A stretch of DNA of 64,000 nucleotides from Bacteroidetes bacterium HGW-Bacteroidetes-7 (GTDB lineage Bacteria > Bacteroidota > Bacteroidia > Bacteroidales > UBA932). The stretch is from contig PHDA01000004.1 in the NCBI GenBank assembly GCA_002842465.1, forward strand, positions 47,171-111,170. The letters run 5' to 3'. Numbering within the stretch: position 1 is the stretch's first letter; every line of letters starts with the position of its first letter. Shown one piece after another: positions 5,972 through 15,410 of the stretch. The position numbers were made by a program, and so were the translations under genes. The notes beneath the pieces were generated by a model that worked only from the letters and a program-made list of their open reading frames with translations, did no database searches and had not been told where the DNA came from.

Positions 5972-7633
5972 ATGAATAGATTGGTTTTAATCATATTGCT
6001 GTTTGCGGTAGTTTCGTGTAATTACGACAACCAAAAGCAGCAATTTATTTCTGCCAGATTGTCAAATTGGGATGAGAAATTGGCTGATCAGTATTCCCAA
6101 ATATCAGACTCACTCTCTTCTATCGACACCAGAAAACTTTCCACCCAAAACAGACATTATCACACCTTGCTATCTGCAATTGCCGGAACCTGGAGCGGCA
6201 AAACACTAACAAATGATTCGGCTCTTCTTAAAGCAACATCCTGGTTTCGATCCAGAAAAGATTACAGGAATGTATGCAGAGCTATAATTTATAACAGGTC
6301 AAACCTCGAAGAACAATATGACAGACTTATTGAGGCTGAGGAGCTTTTTAACCGTCACAAAATAAACGATTCCCTTACAGAGGCTTATCTTTATATGTAC
6401 CTTTCCGAGGCAATCTTCCGTTCATCGGCAGGAGTCTCTTTGAGCAGACAGACAGCTGCACAGAAAAGCGAGTCATATAAAAGCATGAGTGTTGCGATTT
6501 TCATGAAGATAGGAAGGCTTAGAGAGGCACAAAATTTATTGATAAACAGTTACAACTTGTATCCGGTTTATATGACTCCTGAGAAAAAGCTGGATAACCT
6601 TAAGGAGATAGAGTTGTTTGATACAATTTACCCTGAGGTTAAGGCTAAATTGTTAATGATTTATGCAAATTACTATTTTAGTATAAACTCTAAAGAGGGA
6701 TTTAAATATTTGAATGATTATATTGCTTTTGAGGGGGATCAAATTTTTAGGAGCAAAAAAATGGTATCAGCATTCTCAACATTATCAGCTGAATATAAAA
6801 AAATAGGAGAATTGGACAGTGCCCTACACTATGCAAAATTGTTTAATAAATCTTTGCTTGAACTCCAGGCAGACGCATTTGATGGATATCATTTGTTAAG
6901 CTCAGTTTATGCAGAGATGGGGGACAGTAATAATGCTTATAAGAACCATTTACTTTTCCATAAGGCATTCAGTTACCGAAAAAGCACACAATATCAGGAC
7001 GCTTTATTGCGAAATAGAGCCATTACATCAGATTTTGAGAAGAGGATAAAACGGTTAAAGAGAGAGCGTGCTTTTGCCATATACGGGACTGTCTTATTCA
7101 TGGGTGGACTATTTGCCTTTGCGATCTTTTTTGTCTTTAAAAGGAGAATCGGGATTACAGGGAATGAAAAAGTTACGGAGCAATATAAGGCCCAGTTGAT
7201 TGAGTTGACAGAGTTGTATAAAAAGGGTAAGTTCACTAATGAGGTACTCAAGGCATCAGCAGGCCTTATGCCATCTTTTATTGATACTATGGCTAAAGAG
7301 GCAGGTAGATGCAGAAAGTCTTCCCAGGAGACTTTTGATAATATTCTTAACAATATAAGCACAATGAGGCAGAGTGGAAGGGATATTATCTCGGATATTT
7401 CAAAAAGCGAAGAGTTTGCTGAATTCTTTCCTGAGATTGCCTCATATAAAGAGCTTTCAAGCTATGAGAGGGTTGTGCTGGCACTTTTTGAAATGGGCTA
7501 CAGCCCAAAAGAGATATCTAACCTTATATCAACTACTCCTGCAAGTGTAAGGTCAATTAAGGCAAAGATAAAAGATAAGTTACCTTCACTTTCTATGCCT
7601 GGCGAAGGAGAGAATCAGTCCGAGGATAATTGA
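5972..7633 (+). CDS. TPR lipoprotein/membrane regulator with C-terminal LuxR-like HTH
   Basis: A 553-residue protein. The N terminus is hydrophobic and ends in VVSC (Cys16), either a lipobox or a membrane anchor. Residues about 20-360 are helical TPR-like repeats, residues about 366-388 are a clear transmembrane helix, then a coiled coil, and residues about 495-540 (LSSYERVVLALFEMGYSPKEISNLI, read as LSSYERVVLALFEMG then YSPKEISNLI) form a LuxR/GerE-like helix-turn-helix. This is a familiar Bacteroidota design: a periplasmic TPR sensor joined through the membrane to a DNA-binding domain. Target genes are unknown. The last 48 bp overlap the convergent Mpv17-like gene. Confidence 0.8.
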   Translation: MNRLVLIILLFAVVSCNYDNQKQQFISARLSNWDEKLADQYSQISDSLSSIDTRKLSTQNRHYHTLLSAIAGTWSGKTLTNDSALLKATSWFRSRKDYRNVCRAIIYNRSNLEEQYDRLIEAEELFNRHKINDSLTEAYLYMYLSEAIFRSSAGVSLSRQTAAQKSESYKSMSVAIFMKIGRLREAQNLLINSYNLYPVYMTPEKKLDNLKEIELFDTIYPEVKAKLLMIYANYYFSINSKEGFKYLNDYIAFEGDQIFRSKKMVSAFSTLSAEYKKIGELDSALHYAKLFNKSLLELQADAFDGYHLLSSVYAEMGDSNNAYKNHLLFHKAFSYRKSTQYQDALLRNRAITSDFEKRIKRLKRERAFAIYGTVLFMGGLFAFAIFFVFKRRIGITGNEKVTEQYKAQLIELTELYKKGKFTNEVLKASAGLMPSFIDTMAKEAGRCRKSSQETFDNILNNISTMRQSGRDIISDISKSEEFAEFFPEIASYKELSSYERVVLALFEMGYSPKEISNLISTTPASVRSIKAKIKDKLPSLSMPGEGENQSEDN

Positions 7634-8233
7634 GAGAGATGCGGCAAAAATAACCTTGAATTCATCGGGTAATAGAAATGTTATTGTGTGTGCCGGTATC
7701 CAGAATAGTGGGATTGTTTTTCCTACAACAAATTTTAAAAAACCACCCCAGTCAATTTCACTGATAACTTTTGATAATGTGCTCTTTTCTCCGGAGTATA
7801 TTTTGTCTATATAAACGTCAGTGATGCGATGTGACGCCATAAATGCAGGTGCGAATGTAAGATTCATAATTATGGATATATATAGGGCGATGAGAATTTT
7901 GGCCAAATAACCTTGTCCGGTAAACAATAACCCCTTCTCAACAGCTCCGTTTACTCCTGAAGTGTAGAGCGAAAACATCAATACTATAAGTACTCCCAAT
8001 ACTCCCCATATAACCATTTTTGGCAAGAGCCCCTTTATCATTACCCACCTCTTAAAGATGAGCCTTGCAGCAAGAAATTCTCCCATTGTTGCCAGTATTG
8101 CAAATTTTATAAACCCCATAATGTATGGGTGTTTATTTGTTGCTGCTGTAAATATTTCACGTGTAGCGGGAAGAGCAAGGAATACTCCGATTGCCGCTAT
8201 TACAGAAATCCAAAGAATTGTACCTTTTTTCAT
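7586..8233 (-). CDS. Mpv17/PMP22-like membrane protein
   Basis: A 215-residue protein with about five hydrophobic segments. The C-terminal part, WGGFLKFVVGKTIPLFWIP followed by HTITFLLP and a last helix GLILSF, resembles the W-x-P-x-x-x-x-NFxxxP signature of the Mpv17/PMP22 family, although the Asn is replaced by Thr. Eukaryotic members are channel-like proteins of organelles; bacterial roles are not defined. ATG at 8231-8233 lies just 4 nt after a strong TACCTTTG box, so its mRNA is probably leaderless. It follows leuB but seems to have its own promoter. Its 3' end overlaps the convergent TPR gene by 48 bp. Confidence 0.7.
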   Translation of the reverse strand: MKKGTILWISVIAAIGVFLALPATREIFTAATNKHPYIMGFIKFAILATMGEFLAARLIFKRWVMIKGLLPKMVIWGVLGVLIVLMFSLYTSGVNGAVEKGLLFTGQGYLAKILIALYISIIMNLTFAPAFMASHRITDVYIDKIYSGEKSTLSKVISEIDWGGFLKFVVGKTIPLFWIPAHTITFLLPDEFKVIFAASLSIILGLILSFARHRK

Positions 8234-8237
8234 GTTG

Positions 8238-8268
8238 CAAAGGTAACAATCCCCGGCTTTTCAGGAAA
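8238..8268 (-). promoter_or_regulatory. Promoter of the Mpv17-like gene, overlapping leuB 3' end
   Basis: Minus strand TTTC (8265-8268), 19 bp, TACCTTTG (8238-8245). One mismatch in the -33 box. The upstream box overlaps the leuB stop region. The start codon follows the -7 box by only 4 nt. Confidence 0.55.
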
Positions 8269-9331
8269 GAATGGCGGCTGAAATTCTGTCACCAACCTCA
8301 GAGGTGGTACGAGGCGGAGCATCACCGCACAGATCAGGTGTAAGAAACCTCTCGTTGATGATCTCTATACAGCATTGTTTTAAAAGACTCGCCTCTTCTC
8401 TCAATCCCAGACCTTCGCCTAGCAGCATTGCAGAGGATAGAATTGTTGCCAGGGGGTTTGCAATATTCTTTCCCGCCGCTTGGGGATATGATCCATGGAT
8501 TGGTTCGAAGAGGGGAGTCTTGAGTCCGTATGATGCCGAAGGGAGCAGTCCAATTGAGCCTGTGAGCACACTTGCTTCGTCGCTTAGAATGTCGCCGAAC
8601 ATGTTTTCTGTAAGTATAACATCAAATTTTGCGGGATTTGTAACCAGCTGCATTGCAGCATTGTCAACAAATAGATAGTCAAGTGTTACTGTTGGGTAGT
8701 GTTGTTTGTGAACACGTGAAACTACCTCTCTCCAGAGTCTTGATGTCTCCAGAACGTTTGCCTTATCAACAAGCGTTATATGACCTCTTCTTTTCTCAGC
8801 AAGTTTGAATGCAACCTCTGCAATTCTCTCAATCTCAAAAGTGCTGTACAGGCATGTGTCAAAAGCCTTTTCGCCATTTTCACTCCTGCCCCTTGGCTCT
8901 CCAAAGTAGATTCCTCCTGTCAGCTCCCTGACTACAACCAGGTCAACTCCTCTTATCTTCTCCTCTTTGAGTGGAGACCTCTCAATAAGAGATTGAAATA
9001 GCTCAACCGGCCTTATGTTTGCGTAGAGGCCAAGCTCTTTTCTCATTTTGAGAAGACCTTGCTCGGGGCGGATCTTTGCCGCAGGATTGTTGTCATATTT
9101 TGGGTCTCCGATAGCACCAAATAAAATAGCATCACTGTTTAGACAGAGATTATGGGTTTCAGGAGGGTAGGGGTCACCACAAAGGTCGATTGCAGATGCT
9201 CCGATAATGCCGTAAACAAATGTAAACTGATGACCGAACCTTTTTTCGATTGCTTTGAGAGCCTTTACTGCCTGATCTGTTATCTCAGGCCCAATACCGT
9301 CTCCAGGCAGGACTGCTATTACTTTTTCCAT
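8261..9331 (-). CDS. leuB: 3-isopropylmalate dehydrogenase
   Basis: A 356-residue NAD-dependent decarboxylating dehydrogenase, third enzyme of leucine synthesis, making 2-oxoisocaproate from 3-isopropylmalate in the cytoplasm. Visible motifs: LPGDGIGPE at 8-16, RELTGGIYFG at 135-144 with the catalytic Tyr142, VDKANVLETSR with catalytic Lys190, NMFGDILSDEASVLTGSIGLLPSAS-type metal and substrate loop (Asp residues of GDILSDEA), and the nucleotide-binding EPIHGSYPQAAGKNIANP region. Length is typical. It is the last leu gene of the operon, 25 bp after leuD. Confidence 0.97.
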   Translation of the reverse strand: MEKVIAVLPGDGIGPEITDQAVKALKAIEKRFGHQFTFVYGIIGASAIDLCGDPYPPETHNLCLNSDAILFGAIGDPKYDNNPAAKIRPEQGLLKMRKELGLYANIRPVELFQSLIERSPLKEEKIRGVDLVVVRELTGGIYFGEPRGRSENGEKAFDTCLYSTFEIERIAEVAFKLAEKRRGHITLVDKANVLETSRLWREVVSRVHKQHYPTVTLDYLFVDNAAMQLVTNPAKFDVILTENMFGDILSDEASVLTGSIGLLPSASYGLKTPLFEPIHGSYPQAAGKNIANPLATILSSAMLLGEGLGLREEASLLKQCCIEIINERFLTPDLCGDAPPRTTSEVGDRISAAILS

Positions 9332-9356
9332 AGTTGAGCTTTTCTTTGTTTAATTC

Positions 9357-9959
9357 CTAAAGAGAGGAGAGTTTGTAAACTTCATACTCTTCAATCTCTT
9401 TTAAATTGGAGGCGAGGTAGTCAATATCGTCATAACCGTTTATCAGGCAATTTTGCTTGTAACTGTTGATTTCGAAGTTTTCGCTGTCTCCTGTTACCGG
9501 GATTGAGATCTCTTTTTCCATAAGATTGATTTTTAATGTTATGCCATTGTTTTTTTCTGAATATTCTAATATTTTTCCAAGAAATCTGTCGCTAACTTGT
9601 ACCGGTACAAGGCCGTTGTTAAGCGCGTTTGATCTGAAAATGTCGGCGAAAAATGTTGAAACTACTGCGCGGAATCCCCAGTCAGCCAATGCCCATGCGG
9701 CATGCTCCCTGCTCGATCCGCAACCGAAATTTCTACCCGCAACCAAAATAGTTTCACTCCCCTTGGCGCTGTTCAGTACAAACCCCTTTTCTTTGTTTCC
9801 GTTTGAGTCAAACCGTCTGTCATAAAACAGATTCTCTCCAAAACCCTCTCTTGTGGTAGTTTTGAGAAATCGAGCAGGAATAATTTGATCTGTATCAAGA
9901 TTCTCCTCAGACAGAATTACCGCCGTTGACTCTTCAATTGTAAATTTCCTGTAACTCAT
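9357..9959 (-). CDS. leuD: 3-isopropylmalate dehydratase small subunit
   Basis: A 200-residue swivel-domain subunit that works with LeuC to isomerise 2- to 3-isopropylmalate. The signature [15 protein letters not shown] lies near the N terminus, and [21 protein letters not shown], the substrate-loop motif, is central (written here in two parts: [21 protein letters not shown]). Length is normal for the bacterial LeuD class. It lies between leuC (97-bp gap) and leuB. Confidence 0.97.
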   Translation of the reverse strand: MSYRKFTIEESTAVILSEENLDTDQIIPARFLKTTTREGFGENLFYDRRFDSNGNKEKGFVLNSAKGSETILVAGRNFGCGSSREHAAWALADWGFRAVVSTFFADIFRSNALNNGLVPVQVSDRFLGKILEYSEKNNGITLKINLMEKEISIPVTGDSENFEINSYKQNCLINGYDDIDYLASNLKEIEEYEVYKLSSL

Positions 9960-10056
9960 ATTATTGTTTATGCACCTATTCTCATTAATTCTCTATTGAA
10001 CTCACTTATTCTAATTCATTCAATAACTGTCTATTATACTCTCTTATCAAGTTTAA

Positions 10057-11508
10057 TCAGATAAGTTCCCGGGGGTCTGTAATGGCTCCGGTAACAGCAG
10101 CAGCTGCGGCAACCAGAGGCCCTGCCAAAAGTGTTCTTGCTCCGGGGCCTTGTCTTCCCTCAAAATTTCTGTTAGATGTAGAGACTGCGTATTTTCCTGC
10201 AGGAACTTTATCTTCATTCATCCCCAGACAAGCCGAACATCCCGGTTGCCTCACCTCAAAACCCGCCTGACGAAGAATATCTCCAATTCCCTCCTCTTCT
10301 ATCTGCTTCTCTACCAGTTTTGAACCCGGGACAAGCCATGCCGTTACCCACTGCGCTTTTTGTCTTCCCTTAATAATAGAGGCAAAGGCTCTGAAATCTT
10401 CAATTCTTCCGTTTGTGCAACTTCCCAGAAACACATAATCAATTTTGTGTCCCGCAATGCTCTCTCCGGGTTTGAATCCCATATAGTCGAGTGCTCTGGA
10501 GAGGCCTGAGTCTTTGGGTTGGGCTTTTGGAATAGCAGAATTAACAGGAATTGCCATTGACGGATTTGTGCCGTATGTAATCATTGGCTCTATCTCCTCT
10601 GCCGAAAAGAGGTGAATTGAGTCGTAATTACAACCAGGGTCACTCTTAAGCTTGCTCCAGCTCTCAACAGCTTTATTCCATTCGTCTCTTACTTCACCTC
10701 GCTCTACTTTTTCACCTTGCTCTGCAATTTTCTCTTTCTTAATTTTTTTCCTGCCCGGAGAGTACTCTCTGCCCTTAAGGTATTCAAATGTTGTGTTGTC
10801 AGGTGCTATTAGCCCTCCTCTTGCCCCCATCTCTATGCTCATGTTGCAGATAGTCATCCTCTCCTCCATGGAGAGTTGTTCTATTGTACTGCCTCCAAAC
10901 TCCAAAAAATGGCCGGTTCCGCCGGAGGTACCCAGGCAAGAAATAATGTAAAGAATAACATCCTTTGCTCCCACGCCGTTTTTGAGCTGTCCATCAACTT
11001 TTATGAGCATCTGCTTTGGTTTTGTCTGCAGTAATGTCTGTGTTGCAAGAACCATCTCCACCTCGCTTGTGCCTATTCCAAACGCAATATTACCCAGTGC
11101 TCCGTGTGTAGAGGTGTGGCTGTCACCGCAAACAATTGTCATTCCACACTGAGTAGTGCCAAGTTCGGGACCAATTATGTGGACAACACCATTTGAAGGG
11201 TCTCCAAGTGGAAAATATTTGATACCATTTTCGGCAGTATTCTTTCTGAGTTCTTCTACTGGAATTGCCGAGAGAGGGTCTTTAATGGGTTGGTGCTGAT
11301 TTATGGTTGGGACATTGTGGTCGCAGGTTGCAAATGTCTTACCGGGGCGGAACACCTTAAGGCCTCTTCGTTTTAGTCCCGAAAATGCCTGAGGGCTTGT
11401 AACCTCATGAATGTAGTGCCTGTCTATATATAGAATTGACGGGCCTCCATCAATCTCTTTCACAATGTGATTCTCCCAGATTTTGTCAAATATTGTTTTC
11501 GGAGTCAT
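10057..11508 (-). CDS. leuC: 3-isopropylmalate dehydratase large subunit
   Basis: A 483-residue aconitase-family subunit carrying a [4Fe-4S] cluster. The cluster cysteines are in FLGSCTNGR and in GCSACLGMN, and the active-site [12 protein letters not shown] and ARGGLIAPD motifs are present. It is about 17-18 residues longer than usual because of a Lys/Glu-rich insertion at about residues 252-275, after YSPG and before WNKAVESW, where most LeuC proteins have a short PKGKDWD-type link. The insertion is in frame and on a surface loop, so the enzyme should be active. The start is 18 bp after leuA. Confidence 0.96.
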   Translation of the reverse strand: MTPKTIFDKIWENHIVKEIDGGPSILYIDRHYIHEVTSPQAFSGLKRRGLKVFRPGKTFATCDHNVPTINQHQPIKDPLSAIPVEELRKNTAENGIKYFPLGDPSNGVVHIIGPELGTTQCGMTIVCGDSHTSTHGALGNIAFGIGTSEVEMVLATQTLLQTKPKQMLIKVDGQLKNGVGAKDVILYIISCLGTSGGTGHFLEFGGSTIEQLSMEERMTICNMSIEMGARGGLIAPDNTTFEYLKGREYSPGRKKIKKEKIAEQGEKVERGEVRDEWNKAVESWSKLKSDPGCNYDSIHLFSAEEIEPMITYGTNPSMAIPVNSAIPKAQPKDSGLSRALDYMGFKPGESIAGHKIDYVFLGSCTNGRIEDFRAFASIIKGRQKAQWVTAWLVPGSKLVEKQIEEEGIGDILRQAGFEVRQPGCSACLGMNEDKVPAGKYAVSTSNRNFEGRQGPGARTLLAGPLVAAAAAVTGAITDPRELI

Positions 11509-11525
11509 AAATATCTTCTCTTTTT

Positions 11526-13019
11526 TTACAAAATTTTGGATACTGCATTTACAAGGGCCTCTGCAGAGGCTGTTACTATGTCGGTATTGGCAGAAAATCC
11601 GTAATAGATGTTTCCTCGGTTCTCAATTTGTACGTGCACCTTGCCAACATCGTCGCTGCCCTTGGTTATTGCCTGTACCAGAAACTCTTCAAGGGTAATC
11701 TTTCTGTGAATGAGAGATTTGATTGCGCTGAAACAGGCGTCTATAGGGCCGTTTCCCGAGCTTGTAGCGCAGCAAACCTCCCCATCAATTACCAATTTGA
11801 CGGTAGCCATTGGAACAGATGATTTGCCGCAGACAACCTGCAGGAATTTAATTCTGATTCTCTGATTCTGTTTTGTTCGGGTAACTCCAACAATTATGTT
11901 CAGGTCGTCGTCATTAATATCCTTTTTACAGTCTGCCAACTTGAGGAATTTATCATAGGCTTCGTCTAACTCCTGGTTGGAAAGTTCTACTCCCAGTCTT
12001 TTGTAGTGGTGATTAAGTGCTGCACGACCGCTTCTTGCTGTCAGGGCAATTGTAGATTCATTGACTCCAACATCAGCAGGGTCAATAATTTCGTAACTCT
12101 CCCTGTTTTTAAGCACCCCGTCCTGATGTATTCCCGATGAGTGGGCAAAGGCATTTCTTCCTACGATTGCCTTGTTGGGCTGCACGGGCATTCTCATTAG
12201 TGTTGATACAAGGCGGGAATTTTTATAAATTGATTTAGTTTCGATGTCTGTATATACCGGAATGTCTTTACGGCTTTTAATTGCCATTACAACCTCTTCC
12301 AGTGCAGTGTTACCAGCCCTCTCTCCGATTCCGTTAATGGTAACCTCTACCTGCCTTGCACCGTTAATAATTCCTGTTAGTGAGTTTGCAGTTGCCATTC
12401 CAAGGTCGTTGTGGCAATGTGTAGAGATTATTGCTTTATGAATGTTGGGAACATTTTCGACAAGAAATTTTATCTTTTCGCCGTATTCATAAGGGGTGCA
12501 GTAACCGGTTGTGTCTGGAATATTTACGACTGTTGCCCCTGCTGTGATTACCGCCTCAATTACCCTTGCCAGATATTCATTCTCTGTCCTGCCTGCATCC
12601 TCTGCGTAAAACTCTACATCCTGCACATATTTTTTCGCATACTTAACACAATGAACAGCCCTTTTTATAATGTCCTCCCTGTCTGATTTGAATTTGTGGA
12701 GGATGTGCATATCGGATGTGCCTATTCCGGTGTGAATTCTCTTTCTTTTGGCGTAATGTAGGGCATCTGCAGCTACATCAATGTCTTTTTCGACAGCTCT
12801 GGTGAGTGCACATATTGTTGATTCCTTTATTATTTTGGATATCTCAACTATTGAATTGAAATCTCCGGGACTCGATATTGGAAAGCCACACTCAATGATA
12901 TCAACCCGCATTGCCTCAAGAGCCCTTGCAATCTCAATCTTCTCTATTGTGTTTAGCTGACATCCCGGAACCTGTTCACCATCCCTGAGAGTGGTATCGA
13001 AAATATGTAACTTTTCCAT
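11526..13019 (-). CDS. leuA: 2-isopropylmalate synthase
   Basis: First committed enzyme of leucine synthesis, joining acetyl-CoA and 2-oxoisovalerate. The chosen ATG at 13017-13019 gives 497 residues starting [16 protein letters not shown]. An in-frame ATG at 13032-13034 abuts the U-tract of the attenuator and is less likely. The TIM-barrel motifs include [25 protein letters not shown] (metal-binding His pair) and [24 protein letters not shown] links to a C-terminal LeuA dimer/regulatory domain (VDIGEVCC-like [19 protein letters not shown]), so leucine feedback inhibition is expected in addition to attenuation. Confidence 0.97.
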   Translation of the reverse strand: MEKLHIFDTTLRDGEQVPGCQLNTIEKIEIARALEAMRVDIIECGFPISSPGDFNSIVEISKIIKESTICALTRAVEKDIDVAADALHYAKRKRIHTGIGTSDMHILHKFKSDREDIIKRAVHCVKYAKKYVQDVEFYAEDAGRTENEYLARVIEAVITAGATVVNIPDTTGYCTPYEYGEKIKFLVENVPNIHKAIISTHCHNDLGMATANSLTGIINGARQVEVTINGIGERAGNTALEEVVMAIKSRKDIPVYTDIETKSIYKNSRLVSTLMRMPVQPNKAIVGRNAFAHSSGIHQDGVLKNRESYEIIDPADVGVNESTIALTARSGRAALNHHYKRLGVELSNQELDEAYDKFLKLADCKKDINDDDLNIIVGVTRTKQNQRIRIKFLQVVCGKSSVPMATVKLVIDGEVCCATSSGNGPIDACFSAIKSLIHRKITLEEFLVQAITKGSDDVGKVHVQIENRGNIYYGFSANTDIVTASAEALVNAVSKIL

Positions 13020-13034
13020 AGTATTTGGTTGCAT

Positions 13035-13064
13035 AAAAAAAGGCCGCCCCTTCTGAGGGCAGCC
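13035..13064 (-). terminator. leu operon attenuator terminator
   Basis: On the minus strand GGCTGCCC (13057-13064) pairs with GGGCGGCC (13042-13049), eight pairs with one G-U and a 7-nt loop, followed directly by seven U (13035-13041). It stands between the leader peptide stop and leuA. The segment 13055-13061 (TGCCCTC in the RNA) can instead pair perfectly over 7 bp with GAGGGCA at 13107-13113 inside the leader peptide gene. The two pairings exclude each other, as expected of a terminator and an antiterminator. Confidence 0.82.
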
Positions 13065-13086
13065 TGTATATTTAAAAATTCAAAAT

Positions 13087-13173
13087 TCACGCCTTTTTAT
13101 ACAAGATGCCCTCTCTCCGGTTTAATAGTCCGAGTAGCAGCAGTGAGAGCATAAATTTAATTCGTGTATTCAT
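13087..13173 (-). CDS. leuL: leu operon leader peptide
   Basis: ATG at 13171-13173 and TGA at 13087-13089 encode 28 residues beginning MNTRIKFMLSLLLLGLLN. Eight residues are leucine, seven of them within residues 9-17, and the codons used are mixed (CTC, CTG, CTA, TTA). The peptide ends 22 bp before the terminator hairpin. If leucyl-tRNA is scarce a ribosome would stall in the leucine run, leaving the antiterminator strand (codons 21-23) free to pair downstream; if it is plentiful the ribosome moves on and the terminator forms. A weaker alternative pairing between CTCTC in codons 9-10 and GAGAG in codons 20-21 would complete the usual attenuator design. Confidence 0.82.
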   Translation of the reverse strand: MNTRIKFMLSLLLLGLLNRREGILYKKA

Positions 13174-13381
13174 ATCGGCAGCGAAGTTAGAGTTTTTTTG
13201 AAATATGCAATACTAAAAATGGAAAAATTAACAAAACCATTACCTGCAAAGCCTTTTAGAAGGTTTCATTCTGTAATCATTTTTGCAAATAACTGTATTA
13301 ATTATATTGAATGGCTAAAGTTTCTTTCAAAAAATAAGCAATAATCGGCAAGGAGGCATCAAATAAAAAGATTTATATTTT

Positions 13382-13981
13382 TTAAATGAAAGCACTCATC
13401 GTAAGCCCGAATGAGGTAAATATTGCTTCCAAAACCAGCGTTAGTACAATGTAAACACCAATCATTACAACAAGAGTAGTAATGAAGAAGCTTGTCTTTT
13501 TCTCCTCACTTACCCCTGTCATTGGGACAAGGCCTATATACAGCACATACAATGTATAAAGAGAGCCGGCAAGTGCAAGTATAGATAGAGAAGGGATTAT
13601 ATAAAATATTCCGGCAACAAGCATTGGTGTATATGAGTAACTTACAAGTGCAACAGCTTTGTTCATGGTTATTGTGGTTCCAAACTTGGTTGAAAGCATC
13701 TGAATAACCCAAGCACTTAGATATACTCCCACTATTGCTCCTACGAAAGATGTGAGGGCGTAATTAATACCCAGACTTATGCTGGCGACCCTACCAAAGA
13801 ACCCCACATTAATGCCTATTAACCCATAACCAATAAATGAGCTGATAGCAGGAATCAATGCGAGAGGGACTATATAGCTGACAATAAGCGATGAGCTTTC
13901 AATCTCTTTGTCCTTTTCTCTCTCCCAAGCCTCCTTTGGGCTTAGGATAAATGATTTTACTAAGTTGAAGAAGTTTTCCAT
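13382..13981 (-). CDS. Yip1-family membrane protein
   Basis: A 199-residue protein with a short soluble N terminus (FILSPKEAWEREKDKE) and five hydrophobic segments, the plan of the Yip1 domain family. The opening NLVKSFILSPKEAWE is typical of Bacteroidota members. Bacterial Yip1 proteins are inner-membrane proteins of unknown function. It lies 41 bp downstream of the GH16 gene on the same strand and may be read with it. No terminator or promoter is obvious on either side. Confidence 0.8.
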   Translation of the reverse strand: MENFFNLVKSFILSPKEAWEREKDKEIESSSLIVSYIVPLALIPAISSFIGYGLIGINVGFFGRVASISLGINYALTSFVGAIVGVYLSAWVIQMLSTKFGTTITMNKAVALVSYSYTPMLVAGIFYIIPSLSILALAGSLYTLYVLYIGLVPMTGVSEEKKTSFFITTLVVMIGVYIVLTLVLEAIFTSFGLTMSAFI

Positions 13982-14022
13982 AGTTTATAGTTTTAAGTTG
14001 AAGTTTTTCCTTTTTAAAAAGC

Positions 14023-14856
14023 TCATTCCCGTTGATAAACTCTCACATAATCTACATCGTGAAACTGTGGGAATACTGTAGTAGAATCGGGATTGCCCGG
14101 CCAGGTTCCGCCAATTGCGGTGTTAATAATTAAGAAGTGGTCAGTATGTGGTACTCCCTCCTTTGCAGTGTGGATAAGTTCACCGTCTAAATACCATCTT
14201 ATTTCGTCTGGTTCCCACTCAAGGACATAAATGTGAAAGTCATCGCCATAGTTTACTGTCCCACGGTAGGTTGAAGATGATGATCTGCCCTCTCCCTTGA
14301 AGGAGGTGTAGTGAAATGTTGCGTAGACTATATTAGGTTCGTGTCCAAGAAACTCCATAATGTCAATTTCAGTATACCATGGTCGAAGTTCGGGAATAGA
14401 TCTCTCTCTGCCTGCCTCAACAGCCTGTTTCATAATGTACTCCATCATCCAGTCTCTGTTCTGGGGATAGAGCCAATATGCAGGCCATAGCCCTTTTCCA
14501 ACAGGCAGCTTTCCCCGAATCTCAAACCGTCCGTATGTGATGGCCAGCTTATCTTTGGTGTCAAGCCTTCCGCTTGTAAATTTCTTATTGCCGTAGTCTC
14601 TTACCCTGCTTCTTATTCTTAAACTTCCCTCTTGGAGATATACCTCATCGGGTACGTAGTACTGGAGTTCTTCATGTTTGCTTGTCTCTCTGGTCAGAAC
14701 ATTCCATTTTGATTCATCAAGCTTTTTGCCGTTGAACTCATCCTGCCAGATGAGTTTCCATCCTTTTTTGCCTGAGTCAACACCTTGCTGTCCAAACGAG
14801 TACTCCCCGTATCCCAACAGCAGTAGCATGCAGATAAAAATCCTGAAATTTGACAT
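14023..14856 (-). CDS. Glycoside hydrolase family 16 protein
   Basis: A 277-residue secreted enzyme. A signal peptide (residues 1-22) precedes LIWQDEFNGKKLDESKW, the usual GH16 opening. The catalytic motif is EIDIME at 163-168 with Glu163 as nucleophile and Glu168 as acid/base. GTWPGNPD and the closing VDYVRVYQRE are also typical. The likely substrate is a beta-1,3 or beta-1,3/1,4 glucan, but GH16 also covers agarases and others, so this is not settled. An insertion of about 22 residues (138-160, including RDWMMEYIMKQAVEAG) sits just before the catalytic strand, and Thr replaces the common Gly ahead of the nucleophile. A TAAATTTG box at 14884-14891 can serve as its promoter. Confidence 0.92.
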   Translation of the reverse strand: MSNFRIFICMLLLLGYGEYSFGQQGVDSGKKGWKLIWQDEFNGKKLDESKWNVLTRETSKHEELQYYVPDEVYLQEGSLRIRSRVRDYGNKKFTSGRLDTKDKLAITYGRFEIRGKLPVGKGLWPAYWLYPQNRDWMMEYIMKQAVEAGRERSIPELRPWYTEIDIMEFLGHEPNIVYATFHYTSFKGEGRSSSSTYRGTVNYGDDFHIYVLEWEPDEIRWYLDGELIHTAKEGVPHTDHFLIINTAIGGTWPGNPDSTTVFPQFHDVDYVRVYQRE

Positions 14857-14883
14857 TGTGATGGTTTTTTTGGTTAGAATAAA

Positions 14884-14891
14884 CCAAATTT
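14884..14891 (-). promoter_or_regulatory. Candidate -7 box for the GH16 gene
   Basis: Exact TAAATTTG on the minus strand in the gap between the nuclease stop and the GH16 start. The -33 box is weak (TTG at 14908-14910, spacing 16). Confidence 0.4.
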
Positions 14892-14906
14892 ACCCAAAAA
14901 AACAAT

Positions 14907-15404
14907 TCAATGGTTCGTTTTTCCCCACAAACCTTTGTTTCGTATTCTGGCGTTTTGCTGCAACTTGAGAAACAGTTGAGCATGTTTAACGTTTGGAGGT
15001 ACAGTTAATACCATTGCGTAACCGTTCTCTACCAAATATGCATTGAGAAATGTTCCGTCTTCAAGATAGGCATAAGCAAGAATTCTCATGTACTGATCAT
15101 ACATGTTCACATCGTACTCGAGTCTCACTCTCTTGCTCAGCAAAAAAGACTCAAGAAACTTTTTGGCCTCTTTTCCATAGAATCCTATCTCTTTTCTGCC
15201 TGTGCGCCTTGATTCGGGGGCGTCAACACCTATAAGGCGAATCTTTGCCCCTTTTGGAGAGCCATCATCAATCCAGAATGTATCTCCGTCAACAACCTTT
15301 TTAACTTCATAATAGTGTCGGTCATTGGCAACTTTGGCAGATTTACAGGAATATGCCGAAAATGCAATACAAAGAATCGCAAATATTATGAATTGTCTAT
15401 TCAT
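14907..15404 (-). CDS. Thermonuclease (SNase) family lipoprotein
   Basis: A 165-residue protein with a lipobox-type signal ending in SAYSC (Cys20), so probably anchored in the outer or inner membrane facing the periplasm. The nuclease fold shows VVDGDTFWI, then KIRLIGVDAPES (catalytic Arg, Asp and Glu by analogy with staphylococcal nuclease), and YMRILAYAYLEDGTFLNAYLVENGYA. The family cuts DNA and RNA with calcium. It lies 6 bp after the YqaE gene and is probably in the same transcript. Confidence 0.92.
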   Translation of the reverse strand: MNRQFIIFAILCIAFSAYSCKSAKVANDRHYYEVKKVVDGDTFWIDDGSPKGAKIRLIGVDAPESRRTGRKEIGFYGKEAKKFLESFLLSKRVRLEYDVNMYDQYMRILAYAYLEDGTFLNAYLVENGYAMVLTVPPNVKHAQLFLKLQQNARIRNKGLWGKTNH

Positions 15405-15410
15405 AACTCT

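Noticed and set aside
13208..13236. Leu operon promoter TTTTG with TAGTATTG
   Set aside because: Spacing is only 16 bp and the -7 box has a mismatch; not strong enough to call.
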